The notes beneath the pieces are model-generated. The model was not told where the DNA came from, made no database searches, and worked only from the letters and a program-made list of their open reading frames with translations. Of a stretch of 45,895 nucleotides of DNA, positions 37,011 to 45,390 are shown piece by piece. How positions within the stretch are numbered: position 1 is the first letter of the stretch; every line of letters starts with the position of its first letter. Position numbers and translations under genes: made by a program. The stretch is from Pararobbsia alpina (GTDB lineage Bacteria > Pseudomonadota > Gammaproteobacteria > Burkholderiales > Burkholderiaceae), in NCBI RefSeq assembly GCF_902859895.1, contig NZ_CADIKM010000035.1, forward strand, positions 1-45,895, given 5' to 3'.

Positions 37011-38222
37011 ATGAACGCAATCGCACAATCCGCTTCCACACGCCCGGCCCACATCATTCGCAACGACGCGGAGGCGATCGCCACCGCGCATAGCGTTGCC
37101 GAAATCCTTGCAAAGGAGGCCGCCGTTCGCGACAGCGAACGCCGCCTGCCCCGCGACGAAATCGATGTGTTTTCCCAAAGCGGCCTCTGGGCCATCACGG
37201 TACCCGCGGACTACGGTGGCGCGGCCGTCTCGTTCGTGACCCTGACCGAGGTCATCAAGATCATCTCGGTAGCCGATCCCTCGCTCGGACAATTGCCGCA
37301 GAACCACCTCGGCATAGTCGATGTGCTCAGCCAGGTCGGCACCGATGCGCAAAAGGAACGCTTCTTCGCTGAGGTACTCGCGGGCAAGCGCTTCGGCAAT
37401 GGGTTCTCCGAACGTGGCACCCGCAACGTGCTGGACCTCAAGACCCGCCTGCGAGCGGATGGCGACGGTTATCGGCTCAACGGCACCAAGTTCTATTCGA
37501 CCGGCGCCCTGTTTGCGCACTGGGTACCGATCCTCGCGCTCGATGACGAGGACCGCGGCGTGCTGGCCTTCCTGCCCTCCGATGCACCGGGGCTGAGCGT
37601 CGTCGACGACTGGTCCGGTTTCGGTCAGCGCACGACGGCCAGCGGCACCATCAAGCTGGATCAAGTCCATGTGCCGCCGGAGTCGGTGATTGCGGCCTAT
37701 GCGGCCTACGATCGTCCCACGTGCAACGGCCCCGTCTCGCAGATCATCCAGGCAGCCATCGATGCGGGCATCGCCCGGGCCGCGCTCGACGACACCCTTG
37801 CTTTCGTGCGCAAGCGCTCGCGCGCCTGGGTCGACAGCGGTGTCGAGCGCGCGGCAGATGATCCCCTGACGATCCGCGAAGTCGGCGACCTCGCGATCCG
37901 GCATCATGCCGCCGAAGCACTGCTCGAGAAGGCCGCCCAGGTCATCGACGCGTTGCCGGACACACCGTCGGCGGCGGACATCGCGCGCGCATCGGTCGCG
38001 GTCGCGCAGGCGAAGGTCCTGACCACCGAAGCCGCCCTGCGCGCAGGCGAGAAGTTGTTCGAACTCGCCGGCACGCAGTCCGTGCTCTCCGAACACAACT
38101 ACGACCGCCATTGGCGCAATGCGCGCACCCATACCCTCCACGATCCGGTCCGCTGGAAATACCACCTCATCGGCAACTATGTCCTGAATGGCGTCGAACC
38201 CCCACGTCACGCATGGAATTGA
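37011..38222 (+). CDS. SfnB-like sulfur acquisition oxidoreductase, copy 1
   Basis: 403 residues, acyl-CoA-dehydrogenase fold. In the SfnB/DszC branch this fold is used in organosulfur metabolism, not beta-oxidation. FSQSGLWAITVPADYGG, NGTKFYSTGALFAHWVP and the C-terminal RHWRNARTHTLHDPVRW are branch-typical. It is the second gene of the operon and is closely related to the next gene along its whole length, so a tandem duplication is likely. Confidence 0.85.
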   Translation: MNAIAQSASTRPAHIIRNDAEAIATAHSVAEILAKEAAVRDSERRLPRDEIDVFSQSGLWAITVPADYGGAAVSFVTLTEVIKIISVADPSLGQLPQNHLGIVDVLSQVGTDAQKERFFAEVLAGKRFGNGFSERGTRNVLDLKTRLRADGDGYRLNGTKFYSTGALFAHWVPILALDDEDRGVLAFLPSDAPGLSVVDDWSGFGQRTTASGTIKLDQVHVPPESVIAAYAAYDRPTCNGPVSQIIQAAIDAGIARAALDDTLAFVRKRSRAWVDSGVERAADDPLTIREVGDLAIRHHAAEALLEKAAQVIDALPDTPSAADIARASVAVAQAKVLTTEAALRAGEKLFELAGTQSVLSEHNYDRHWRNARTHTLHDPVRWKYHLIGNYVLNGVEPPRHAWN

Positions 38223-38238
38223 GATCGAGAGCGCCCTC

Positions 38239-39465
38239 ATGACCCAGACCGATATCGACACCGAGCGCTTTCCATCCGCAGCCTCCGTTGTCCGGCGCAT
38301 CAAGTCGGACGACGATGCGCGGTCCGCAGCCCATGCCTTCGCTCAAAGCATCGCGGCAGGCGCGGCCGAGCGCGACCGCGTGCGCGCGCGCCCTCATGCC
38401 GAGATCGAGCGCTTTTCGCAAAGCGGCCTCTGGGCCATCACCGTGCCGCGCGAGTACGGCGGCATCGACGTCTCGACAGGCACGCTGGTCGATGTCGTGC
38501 GCACCGTCTCAGCCGCCGATCCTTCAATCGGGCAAGTTCCGCAGAATCACTTCTATTTGCTCGAAGTGCTGCGCGCGACGGGCAACGAAGCGCAAAAGCG
38601 CTTCTATTTCCATCGCGTACTGAATGGCGACCGGTTCGGCAATGCCTTGTCCGAAATCGGCACGCGCAGCGTCGCCGAATTCAAGACGCGCCTCGATGAT
38701 GCCGAGGGTGGGCTTGTGCTCAATGGCAAGAAGTTCTACTCGTCGGGCGCGCTGTTCGCGCACTGGATTCCCGTTGGGGCGAACCATGGCGAGGATGACC
38801 AGGTCTTCGTGATTGTGCCGTCCGATGCGCGAGGCGTGAGCGTGATCGACGACTGGTCGAGCTTCGGCCAGCGTGGCACCGGCAGCGGCACGACGGTGCT
38901 GGACAACGTGCGGGTCGAACCGGACGCCGTGCTGCCGTACAAGGCCGCGTTCACCAAGCCAACGCTGACCGGACCCGTCGGGCAACTGATCCATGCGGCA
39001 GTCGACGCAGGCATTGCTCACGCGGCCCTGCAGGACACGCTCGAATTCGCGCGCCGGCAGACGCGCCCCTGGATCGACAGCACGGCCGAACGCGCGGTCG
39101 ACGACCCGTTGACACTCATCCAGGTCGGCGAGATACAGATCCGCATCAGCGCAGCCGATGCCTTGCTCGAGCGTGCGGCACGCACGATCGACGAGGCACG
39201 TGATGCACCCGACGCGTCATCCGTTGCGGGGGCTTCGGTGGCCGTCGCCGAAGCGCGTGCCCTGACGACCGAAGCGGCCATTCTCGCGACCAACAAACTA
39301 TTCGAGCTCGCCGGCACGCAATCGACACTCGAACAGCACAACCTCGACCGGCACTGGCGCAATGCCCGCGCGCACACGCTTCATGATCCTGTGCGCTGGA
39401 AGTATTTTGCCGTCGGCAACTACCTTTTGAACGGCACGGCACCGCCGCGGCATGGTGCGATCTAG
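38239..39465 (+). CDS. SfnB-like sulfur acquisition oxidoreductase, copy 2
   Basis: 408 residues from the ATG at 38239. An in-frame ATG at 38188 would overlap the previous gene by 35 bp and adds an unlikely tail. The same blocks as copy 1 are visible: FSQSGLWAITVPREYGG, LNGKKFYSSGALFAHWIP and HNLDRHWRNARAHTLHDP. The two paralogues probably act as partners or on different substrates. 49 bp separates it from the ABC ATPase gene. Confidence 0.85.
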   Translation: MTQTDIDTERFPSAASVVRRIKSDDDARSAAHAFAQSIAAGAAERDRVRARPHAEIERFSQSGLWAITVPREYGGIDVSTGTLVDVVRTVSAADPSIGQVPQNHFYLLEVLRATGNEAQKRFYFHRVLNGDRFGNALSEIGTRSVAEFKTRLDDAEGGLVLNGKKFYSSGALFAHWIPVGANHGEDDQVFVIVPSDARGVSVIDDWSSFGQRGTGSGTTVLDNVRVEPDAVLPYKAAFTKPTLTGPVGQLIHAAVDAGIAHAALQDTLEFARRQTRPWIDSTAERAVDDPLTLIQVGEIQIRISAADALLERAARTIDEARDAPDASSVAGASVAVAEARALTTEAAILATNKLFELAGTQSTLEQHNLDRHWRNARAHTLHDPVRWKYFAVGNYLLNGTAPPRHGAI

Positions 39466-39514
39466 GCTGCATTCGAGGCCAACCCGCGCCACACTGTTCA
39501 CCCGACCCTGAACC

Positions 39515-41125
39515 ATGACGATCAGCAAACTTGTTTTGGCCGGGATATCGAGGCGCTTCGGCTCGACGATTGTTCTCGATCGGGTGGACCTCACTGTCGC
39601 CGCGGGCGAAGTCATCGCGCTGATGGGCGCCAATGGCGCCGGGAAGTCGACCCTCGTCAAGATCCTCGCAGGCGTGCACCCCTTCGATAGCGGGCACATC
39701 GCACTCGATGGCGTGACGATTCGGCCAGCCACGCCGCAACATGCAAAAGCACTTGGCATCGTTACCGTTCACCAGGCGATCGCGGACACGGGCGTACCCA
39801 GTCTGAGCGTGGCGGAAAACCTGCTGCTCGACCGTTTCTGCGCACCGGGCCAGGCTTTCATCGGCACGCGCCGAACCCAACTGAGGGCCGCGCGGGAAAT
39901 CGCCGCGCGCATCGGGCTCGAACTCGACTTGAGCGAACGGCTCGACAGGTTGACGATCGCCGATCGACAGCTCATCGCGATCGCGCGCGTGCTGGCGGGC
40001 CGCCCCAAAGTCGTAATCTTCGACGAACCGACCGCCAGTCTGTCGGACACCGAGGCGCAACGGCTGTTCGAGGTCATCGAGCGCCTGCGGGACAACGGGA
40101 CGGCCATCCTCTATATCTCGCACCGGCTCGCCGATCTCGAGCGCATCGCCGATCGCGCCGTCGTGCTGCGTGACGGACGCGTCGGAGCCACTTTCAGTCG
40201 GCCAATCGATTTTCAGGCGGCGATCGAGACGATGATCGGCCGCGACCTGAAAACCGCCCATTCTCGCGCAACGCTCAGGGCAGTAAAACCGGCGCTGTCG
40301 CTCTCGAGGGTGCGCTTGCGCAGCGATCGCGAGCCCTTCGACTTGCAAGTCGGCATCGGCGAAGTCGTCGCGATCACCGGCGCGGTCGGTGTGGGAAAAA
40401 CGACGCTTGCCGAAGCGATCGTCGGCGTCAGGCCGCTTGCCGGCGGCACGATGTCGTTCGAAGGAAACGCGTGGAAGCCCGCTCGGCCAGCCGACGCCAT
40501 TCGTGCGGGCGTGTTCTTCGCTGGTGAGGATCGCTGGCGCACGTCGCTGTTTCCGGCGAGCGTTCCGTTCGCATCGATCGCCGGTACCCTCAGCTTTCCC
40601 TTTCTGTCCCGCTGGTTTCCGCTTGGACGCGTGGATACGCGCCGTGAAAACGAGGTGGCACTTGAAGCCATTCGCCGTTTCGGCATCAAGTGTTCGGGTC
40701 CGGGCGATCGCCTTGAGACACTGTCGGGCGGTAATCAGCAGAAGGTCGTCATTGCGCGCTGGCACGCTCATCCCGCTCGATTGCTGCTGCTTGACGAGCC
40801 GTTCCAGGGCGTCGATATCGGCGCGCGCGATGACATCATCCGTGCGATTCGCGAGGAAGCCTCGACGCGCGCGACGATCGTCTTCGTCAGCGACCATGAG
40901 GAAGCGCTCGAAGTCGCCGATCGGATCGTCGTCATGGACCGGCACACCGTGGTGGCCGATCACCCGCGTCACGAGATGGATATCGCGCAGCTCGTCGCGG
41001 CGACGGCAGCCAGGACTGACACGAGCACGCCCCCGGCGGCTGCGGCGTCGGCTGCTGTGACCACGGCGGTTACATCTCCGCCCGGATCCCCTTCTCTTTC
41101 CAACTACACCGCGGCTTCCCCATGA
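39515..41125 (+). CDS. Sugar-type ABC transporter ATPase (RbsA/MglA-like)
   Basis: 536 residues with two fused nucleotide-binding domains. Domain 1: MGANGAGKSTLVKIL and VVIFDEPTASLSDTE, with an unusual signature LTIADRQLIAIARVL. Domain 2: GAVGVGKTTLAEAI (degenerate Walker A), LSGGNQQKVVIAR and LLLDEPFQGVDIGARDD. This two-domain form is typical of ribose/galactose-class importers. Its stop overlaps the permease start (ATGA). Clustering with desulfurising flavoproteins suggests the cargo is an organosulfur compound, perhaps a sugar-like one. That is inference. No periplasmic binding protein gene is in this window. Confidence 0.9.
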   Translation: MTISKLVLAGISRRFGSTIVLDRVDLTVAAGEVIALMGANGAGKSTLVKILAGVHPFDSGHIALDGVTIRPATPQHAKALGIVTVHQAIADTGVPSLSVAENLLLDRFCAPGQAFIGTRRTQLRAAREIAARIGLELDLSERLDRLTIADRQLIAIARVLAGRPKVVIFDEPTASLSDTEAQRLFEVIERLRDNGTAILYISHRLADLERIADRAVVLRDGRVGATFSRPIDFQAAIETMIGRDLKTAHSRATLRAVKPALSLSRVRLRSDREPFDLQVGIGEVVAITGAVGVGKTTLAEAIVGVRPLAGGTMSFEGNAWKPARPADAIRAGVFFAGEDRWRTSLFPASVPFASIAGTLSFPFLSRWFPLGRVDTRRENEVALEAIRRFGIKCSGPGDRLETLSGGNQQKVVIARWHAHPARLLLLDEPFQGVDIGARDDIIRAIREEASTRATIVFVSDHEEALEVADRIVVMDRHTVVADHPRHEMDIAQLVAATAARTDTSTPPAAAASAAVTTAVTSPPGSPSLSNYTAASP

Positions 41126-42174
41126 AGACCCCGACCCACTCATCGCCTGCGCCCGGCCGCCCCGACATCACGCGCCTCGGGGCGCACCAGCGTACCGCGC
41201 TGCGCGAGCGCCTGGCGCAAGCCGCCATCTTCATCCTGCTCGCCGGACTGGTCATCCTGTTTCAATCCAGAGAGCCCTCCTTCCTCGACGTCGCGAATAT
41301 ATTCAGCATCATGCAGGCCGTTTCGATCGTCGCCCTGCTCGGCGTCGGTATCACGATCACGCTCGCGGTCAACGGCTTCGACCTTTCCGTGGGGAGTATC
41401 GCAGCCTTCTCACAAATGACGGCGAGCTACATCCTCGTGGTGCTGCACGGCTCGGCGGTTTCGGCTGTGTCCGGGTGTATCGCATTCGGTGTGCTGGCAG
41501 GCCTGCTGAACGGCCTTCTGATCGTCAGGCTGCGCATTCCCGATCAGCTCGCGACCCTCGGCACGCTGTTCCTGCTCGCCGGCTTGCAATTGATTCCGAC
41601 GGGCGGCCGCTCGCTGACGACCGGCACGATCCTTCCCGACGGCACGACCGCGACCGGCTCGTTTCCCGATGCATTTCTCAGCCTGGGCCGCCTGAGGATC
41701 GGGGGTGTCGTGCCGGTGCCCGTCATGGTGCTCGCGGCGATTACACTCGCCTTGTGGTTCCTCATGGAATTCACCCGCTGGGGCCGCGTATTCTATGCGG
41801 TCGGGGGCAACGAGACCGCGGCACGCCTCGCCGGTGCGCCGACCCAGCGCTATCGGGTCACGGCGTATGTCGTGTCCGGCGTCATTGCTTCGCTGGGCGG
41901 TGTACTGCTTTCGGCCCGAATCGGCCGAGGCGATGTCAGCGTCGGCAACTCGCTGCTGCTCGACAGCGTCGCTGCTGCATTGATCGGCTACGCGGTCTGG
42001 GGCGCCAACCGGCCGAACGTGCTCGGCACCGTGATTGGCGCGATCTTTGTCGGCGTGCTGCTGAACGGTTTGACGATGCTCAACGCGCCGTACTACACAC
42101 AGGACTTCGTGAAGGGATTGATTCTGGTCAGTGCCCTGGCCGTCACGTTCAGTCTGAGCCGCAAGGCGCGCTGA
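41122..42174 (+). CDS. Sugar-type ABC transporter permease (RbsC-like)
   Basis: 350 residues with about nine membrane helices, BPD_transp_2 type. Recognisable parts: ALLGVGITITLAVNGFDLSV, LATLGTLFLLAGLQLIPTGG and GGVLLSARIGRGDVSVG. Translationally coupled to the ATPase. Permease plus two-domain ATPase would make a complete importer core, but the binding protein that such systems need is missing from the operon. Confidence 0.9.
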   Translation: MKTPTHSSPAPGRPDITRLGAHQRTALRERLAQAAIFILLAGLVILFQSREPSFLDVANIFSIMQAVSIVALLGVGITITLAVNGFDLSVGSIAAFSQMTASYILVVLHGSAVSAVSGCIAFGVLAGLLNGLLIVRLRIPDQLATLGTLFLLAGLQLIPTGGRSLTTGTILPDGTTATGSFPDAFLSLGRLRIGGVVPVPVMVLAAITLALWFLMEFTRWGRVFYAVGGNETAARLAGAPTQRYRVTAYVVSGVIASLGGVLLSARIGRGDVSVGNSLLLDSVAAALIGYAVWGANRPNVLGTVIGAIFVGVLLNGLTMLNAPYYTQDFVKGLILVSALAVTFSLSRKAR

Positions 42175-42225
42175 GGGCTCTGCTTCGTTCCGGGCGAACT
42201 TCCTCCTAACCCTTGAGCCGAGACG

Positions 42226-42591
42226 TCATGTGGCGACGTGGCAAACCGCTTCGAGATTGTTGCCATCGGGATCGATCACGAACGCCGCATAGTAGTTGGC
42301 GTGATAGTCCGGTCTCAGCCCCGGCTTCCCGTTATCGACCGCCCCGGCATCTAGAGCGGCCTTGTAAAAAGCATCGACCGCAGCATGGTCCAATGCCGAC
42401 AGGGCGATATGGATGCCGGTCGGCCTCGTCGTCGACGCGCCAAGCCACAGCGGCGCCGTGTCATTGCGACCGAATCCTGCGGCTCCTTCCCACGCGAAAA
42501 GCTTCGTGTAGCCGAGCGGCGCCAGGCACGCCTCGTAAAAGCGCGCGAGCGCATCGAATTGCGGGGTGCGAAGTCCAATATGGTCGATCAT
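42226..42591 (-). CDS. VOC/glyoxalase-family protein
   Basis: 121 residues. The start MIDHIGLRTPQFDALARFYE and the end FVIDPDGNNLEAVCHVAT are the two halves of a vicinal-oxygen-chelate fold, with the metal His and Glu at the expected places. Such proteins are lyases, dioxygenases or resistance proteins, and no substrate can be assigned. It faces the end of the sulfur operon and lies 51 bp from the permease stop. Confidence 0.85.
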   Translation of the reverse strand: MIDHIGLRTPQFDALARFYEACLAPLGYTKLFAWEGAAGFGRNDTAPLWLGASTTRPTGIHIALSALDHAAVDAFYKAALDAGAVDNGKPGLRPDYHANYYAAFVIDPDGNNLEAVCHVAT

Positions 42592-42675
42592 GGTGAATTC
42601 CTTTCGTTACAAGCGCGTTGGCGTTGGTCAGCGGCGCAACCACGGCGACCGGGAGCTTTAGCACGCCCGTCCGGG

Positions 42676-44637
42676 TTACCAATCTTTTGGTTGTCTAAAA
42701 CTGAGTGTTCGGGGCGTCGTGTCCCTCCTTTCTCGCCAGTCGCGCAACGTGTCGAGGGCGACTGAGTTGCGAATGTATCGGTGCCATATGAAGCTGAGAT
42801 CGAAGGCCAGAATGCCCAGCCACCAGAGGTACAGAAACATCAGCGCAGCCAGGACGAGTGGCCAAAGGGGCGGTGCCGAGGTCGAGTGGGCCGGGTAAGC
42901 GCATAAGGTGGCCAGTGCAATCACAGCGGTCCCTGATCCGACCATCACGCGCCTCCCCACGCGCGGCCGACGCGGTAAAAGCCAGCAGGTCACCGGGATG
43001 ATGACCGCAATCAATACTAGGAAAGCACGGCCGGAATAAGCGCCAAACGTCGACGTCACCCAGATGAGATTCAAGAACGGACCTGCAAGGAAATCGCTGA
43101 CCTTCGCTGGAAGCGTCAGCAAGCAGATGACGACACCACAGAAGAAAATCACCGCCGCAAGTAAAAGCCAACGAAGGGAGGACCGTCGGACGAGGCGCGG
43201 CAAGCGGCTCGCGACAGTCACGCTGCACAGAAGGACCGACAACGAAACCACGGTGCGGAAGACATCCACCGTGCTCCATTGACCTTGCACTAAAAACGCA
43301 GTGGTCGCCTTGAACATGATGTACACCGCCGCCAGATGCAGGAACACGCATAAGACGTAGGGAATCGACAAGCTGATGCCACTCATTAACGGCCTGTTCT
43401 TCGGCGGCTTCACGTCACTTTCTTTGGTTTTACTCAATGGATCCGGTAGAACCACACTGTCAACGAAGTGTCGGAACAAGTTGGTGTCGGACCAATAGTC
43501 AGTGTGCGCCTTGCCGGGAAAGGGATAACGGCTGAAACCGAAATCGTCCTTGAACCCGAACTGAAACGCGCCACAACGCTGCTCGCGCAAATATCTTCTC
43601 GTTGTGTCGAGCTGGAAGCCGATCGGATCGCCGAAATCATAGTAATTGCGCCATTTAATCGGCTTCGGCAAGCAAATTCGCGTGTCTTTGTTTGCGTCTT
43701 TAAGCAATACGGGCTTGTCGGGACGCCAGTCTTCGAAGTCGGCTGTTTCGAGGTTGTTGTCCGGCCAGAGCTTGGGCCAAAGCAGAATATGCTTATCGAT
43801 CGGCGAACCGATTGTCATGAATCCGCGGACGCATTGAATCCAACCATAATTGTTTGCGCTGTCCGGCATAGAGGAAAGCGCGTCCAGCATTGCAAGGAAG
43901 CTGATGACCGTGCCCTCGCTATGGGCTATCACATGGATTTCGGGATCGTGCGGATAATTTGGATAACGCTTGCGGAAATGCTCGACGATTTGACTAAGCA
44001 CGTCGTGAAACCGGTCCACAATTTCCTTACGATACGACCGGAACTCGGCCACCAGCTGAACGTCACCTATGTAATCGGTCAGTAGCGGCGCCAGATCAAA
44101 TTTGAACAACCCCGCCTTGCCGGCCACCCAGGACAAGTTTTCCATTACTGCGATCGCCTCTACAATCTCCTCCGTCACGCTTGCAGTCATGTTGAAATCA
44201 GCATCTGAAACCTGACAGGCCGTTTGACTGACCTGGCCTCTATACAGCGCCTGCGCACGACCGACAATTGTCTGGCCCCAGGCCTTGCTCTCTTCGAGCG
44301 TGTCGCCTTTTGTCACGACATCGCGCGGCACGTCAGCCCAGTAGACCTCAGCGAAGCCGACATTCCATAGCGGGTGATCTTCTCTCACGTCGAGTTGGCT
44401 TACGTACACTTCTCCACTGCTGGCGACGCTGAAGAAACCGAGCGGCATGACCGGCAATGGTGGGGCGTTTAGAGCGCCGAATCGATGGGCTACGGTTCGA
44501 ATGGTGTCGCTTCGGCGCTGATTCCCGACTCCGTGAATCGCCACGATAATCTTTTCCAGCTGCCGCTCTACTGCGCCTTGGGTCGATTGTCCCGACATAC
44601 CGTCTGCGTCTTCTTCCGCCGCTGATGCCATGCTCAT
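42676..44637 (-). CDS. Large membrane-anchored alpha/beta hydrolase, unknown
   Basis: 653 residues. The N-terminal part is a soluble hydrolase: KIIVAIHGVGNQRRS (oxyanion-type HGVGN) near residue 29 and HVIAHSEGTVISFLAML with the nucleophile Ser in the A-H-S-E-G elbow near residue 243. The C-terminal third (about 420-620) has six to eight hydrophobic helices. This combination, a lipase/esterase-like domain followed by a membrane module, is rare; I cannot name the family. Codon usage at the 5' end is less GC-rich than its neighbours. The start at 44637 lacks a strong ribosome site. It may be coupled to the frame ending at 44668. Confidence 0.65.
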   Translation of the reverse strand: MSMASAAEEDADGMSGQSTQGAVERQLEKIIVAIHGVGNQRRSDTIRTVAHRFGALNAPPLPVMPLGFFSVASSGEVYVSQLDVREDHPLWNVGFAEVYWADVPRDVVTKGDTLEESKAWGQTIVGRAQALYRGQVSQTACQVSDADFNMTASVTEEIVEAIAVMENLSWVAGKAGLFKFDLAPLLTDYIGDVQLVAEFRSYRKEIVDRFHDVLSQIVEHFRKRYPNYPHDPEIHVIAHSEGTVISFLAMLDALSSMPDSANNYGWIQCVRGFMTIGSPIDKHILLWPKLWPDNNLETADFEDWRPDKPVLLKDANKDTRICLPKPIKWRNYYDFGDPIGFQLDTTRRYLREQRCGAFQFGFKDDFGFSRYPFPGKAHTDYWSDTNLFRHFVDSVVLPDPLSKTKESDVKPPKNRPLMSGISLSIPYVLCVFLHLAAVYIMFKATTAFLVQGQWSTVDVFRTVVSLSVLLCSVTVASRLPRLVRRSSLRWLLLAAVIFFCGVVICLLTLPAKVSDFLAGPFLNLIWVTSTFGAYSGRAFLVLIAVIIPVTCWLLPRRPRVGRRVMVGSGTAVIALATLCAYPAHSTSAPPLWPLVLAALMFLYLWWLGILAFDLSFIWHRYIRNSVALDTLRDWRERRDTTPRTLSFRQPKDW

Positions 44638-44667
44638 ATCTCGTCACCGTAGCGATTATTCTTTGGG

Positions 44668-45174
44668 TTACGTTGGCGCGTTATGGCTATTAGGAATCAA
44701 CACCGCAGCGCGATCTTTGGCATTTCGATCAATACGGGATCCATAGAGTTTAATAAAAGACCATCCGCATGAAAAAGTAAAGCGGATAATTCTGAAATTG
44801 TGGGTCGAACTGACGGGAGCGACAAGCGCCTCTCGCCATTTCGGAACTATCATTTGTCGCTGCGCGTTGTTGGGTACCGGGCCTTGACGCCTCTCAAACA
44901 TGATTGACGCATTGCGGCCATGAACAGCCGGTCGACCAAGTAGTAAATCGGCGACAATCGCGCGGTACGTATAAGAAACCGACTCATGCGAATGATCAAA
45001 GATACCAGCGATAGCGCCGCTGAACCGGCCTGGATGCCTGTGGCGATTGCCGAACGCGGCGTCAGACGGTTTCCGGTTGGCGAGACGAATCCACGAATAG
45101 TCGAATACAACAATCAAGCCAATCTTATTGTGTAGCGTCCGCTTCTGTCCATTCAGCGCAATCCGTGAGTGCAC
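44668..45174 (-). CDS. Hypothetical protein (uncertain)
   Basis: 168 residues from a GTG, ending 30 bp before the membrane hydrolase start on the same strand, which suggests an operon. The chain has VFDYSWIRLANRKPSDAAFG, SHESVSYTYRAIVADLLLG and GRPAVHGRNASIMFERRQG. No signal peptide or membrane segment. GC at third positions is lower than in the rest of the window, so it may be foreign or it may not be a gene. I do not recognise it. Confidence 0.35.
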   Translation of the reverse strand: MHSRIALNGQKRTLHNKIGLIVVFDYSWIRLANRKPSDAAFGNRHRHPGRFSGAIAGIFDHSHESVSYTYRAIVADLLLGRPAVHGRNASIMFERRQGPVPNNAQRQMIVPKWREALVAPVSSTHNFRIIRFTFSCGWSFIKLYGSRIDRNAKDRAAVLIPNSHNAPT

Positions 45175-45239
45175 GTTTCTATTCGACGTGGGCGGTTAGC
45201 AATCGGTCGGAACGACCAGTGACCGGCTGCTTGGTGGTG

Positions 45240-45385
45240 TTCTGAGTATTGTGCAGAAAGTCTGAGGGCAAAAAGACGCTGCCATGAAGGTGGCCATGGT
45301 GTAGATTAATAGAGGGCGACGATGGCCATGACGCGCTTGAGATTGTACGCGAGCACATGCAGGTTCATCTCGGTGATGGCGCCGT
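45240..45385 (-). mobile_element. IS transposase 3' remnant
   Basis: On the minus strand the frame ending at a TAA (45306-45308) reads ITEMNLHVLAYNLKRVMAI, which strongly resembles the C-terminus of IS1182/IS5-like transposases. The 5' part is missing. The bases from about 45240 to 45305 would be the right-hand non-coding end of the element. It abuts the end of the sensor kinase gene. Confidence 0.7.
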
Positions 45386-45390
45386 CATCG

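Noticed and set aside
35670-38303. An 877-codon minus-strand frame over the monooxygenase and SfnB genes
   Set aside because: Antisense to three well-supported enzymes, with no recognisable domain; a high-GC shadow.
39146-41143. A 665-codon minus-strand frame over the ABC ATPase gene
   Set aside because: Antisense to an ATPase with all motifs; Arg-rich shadow.
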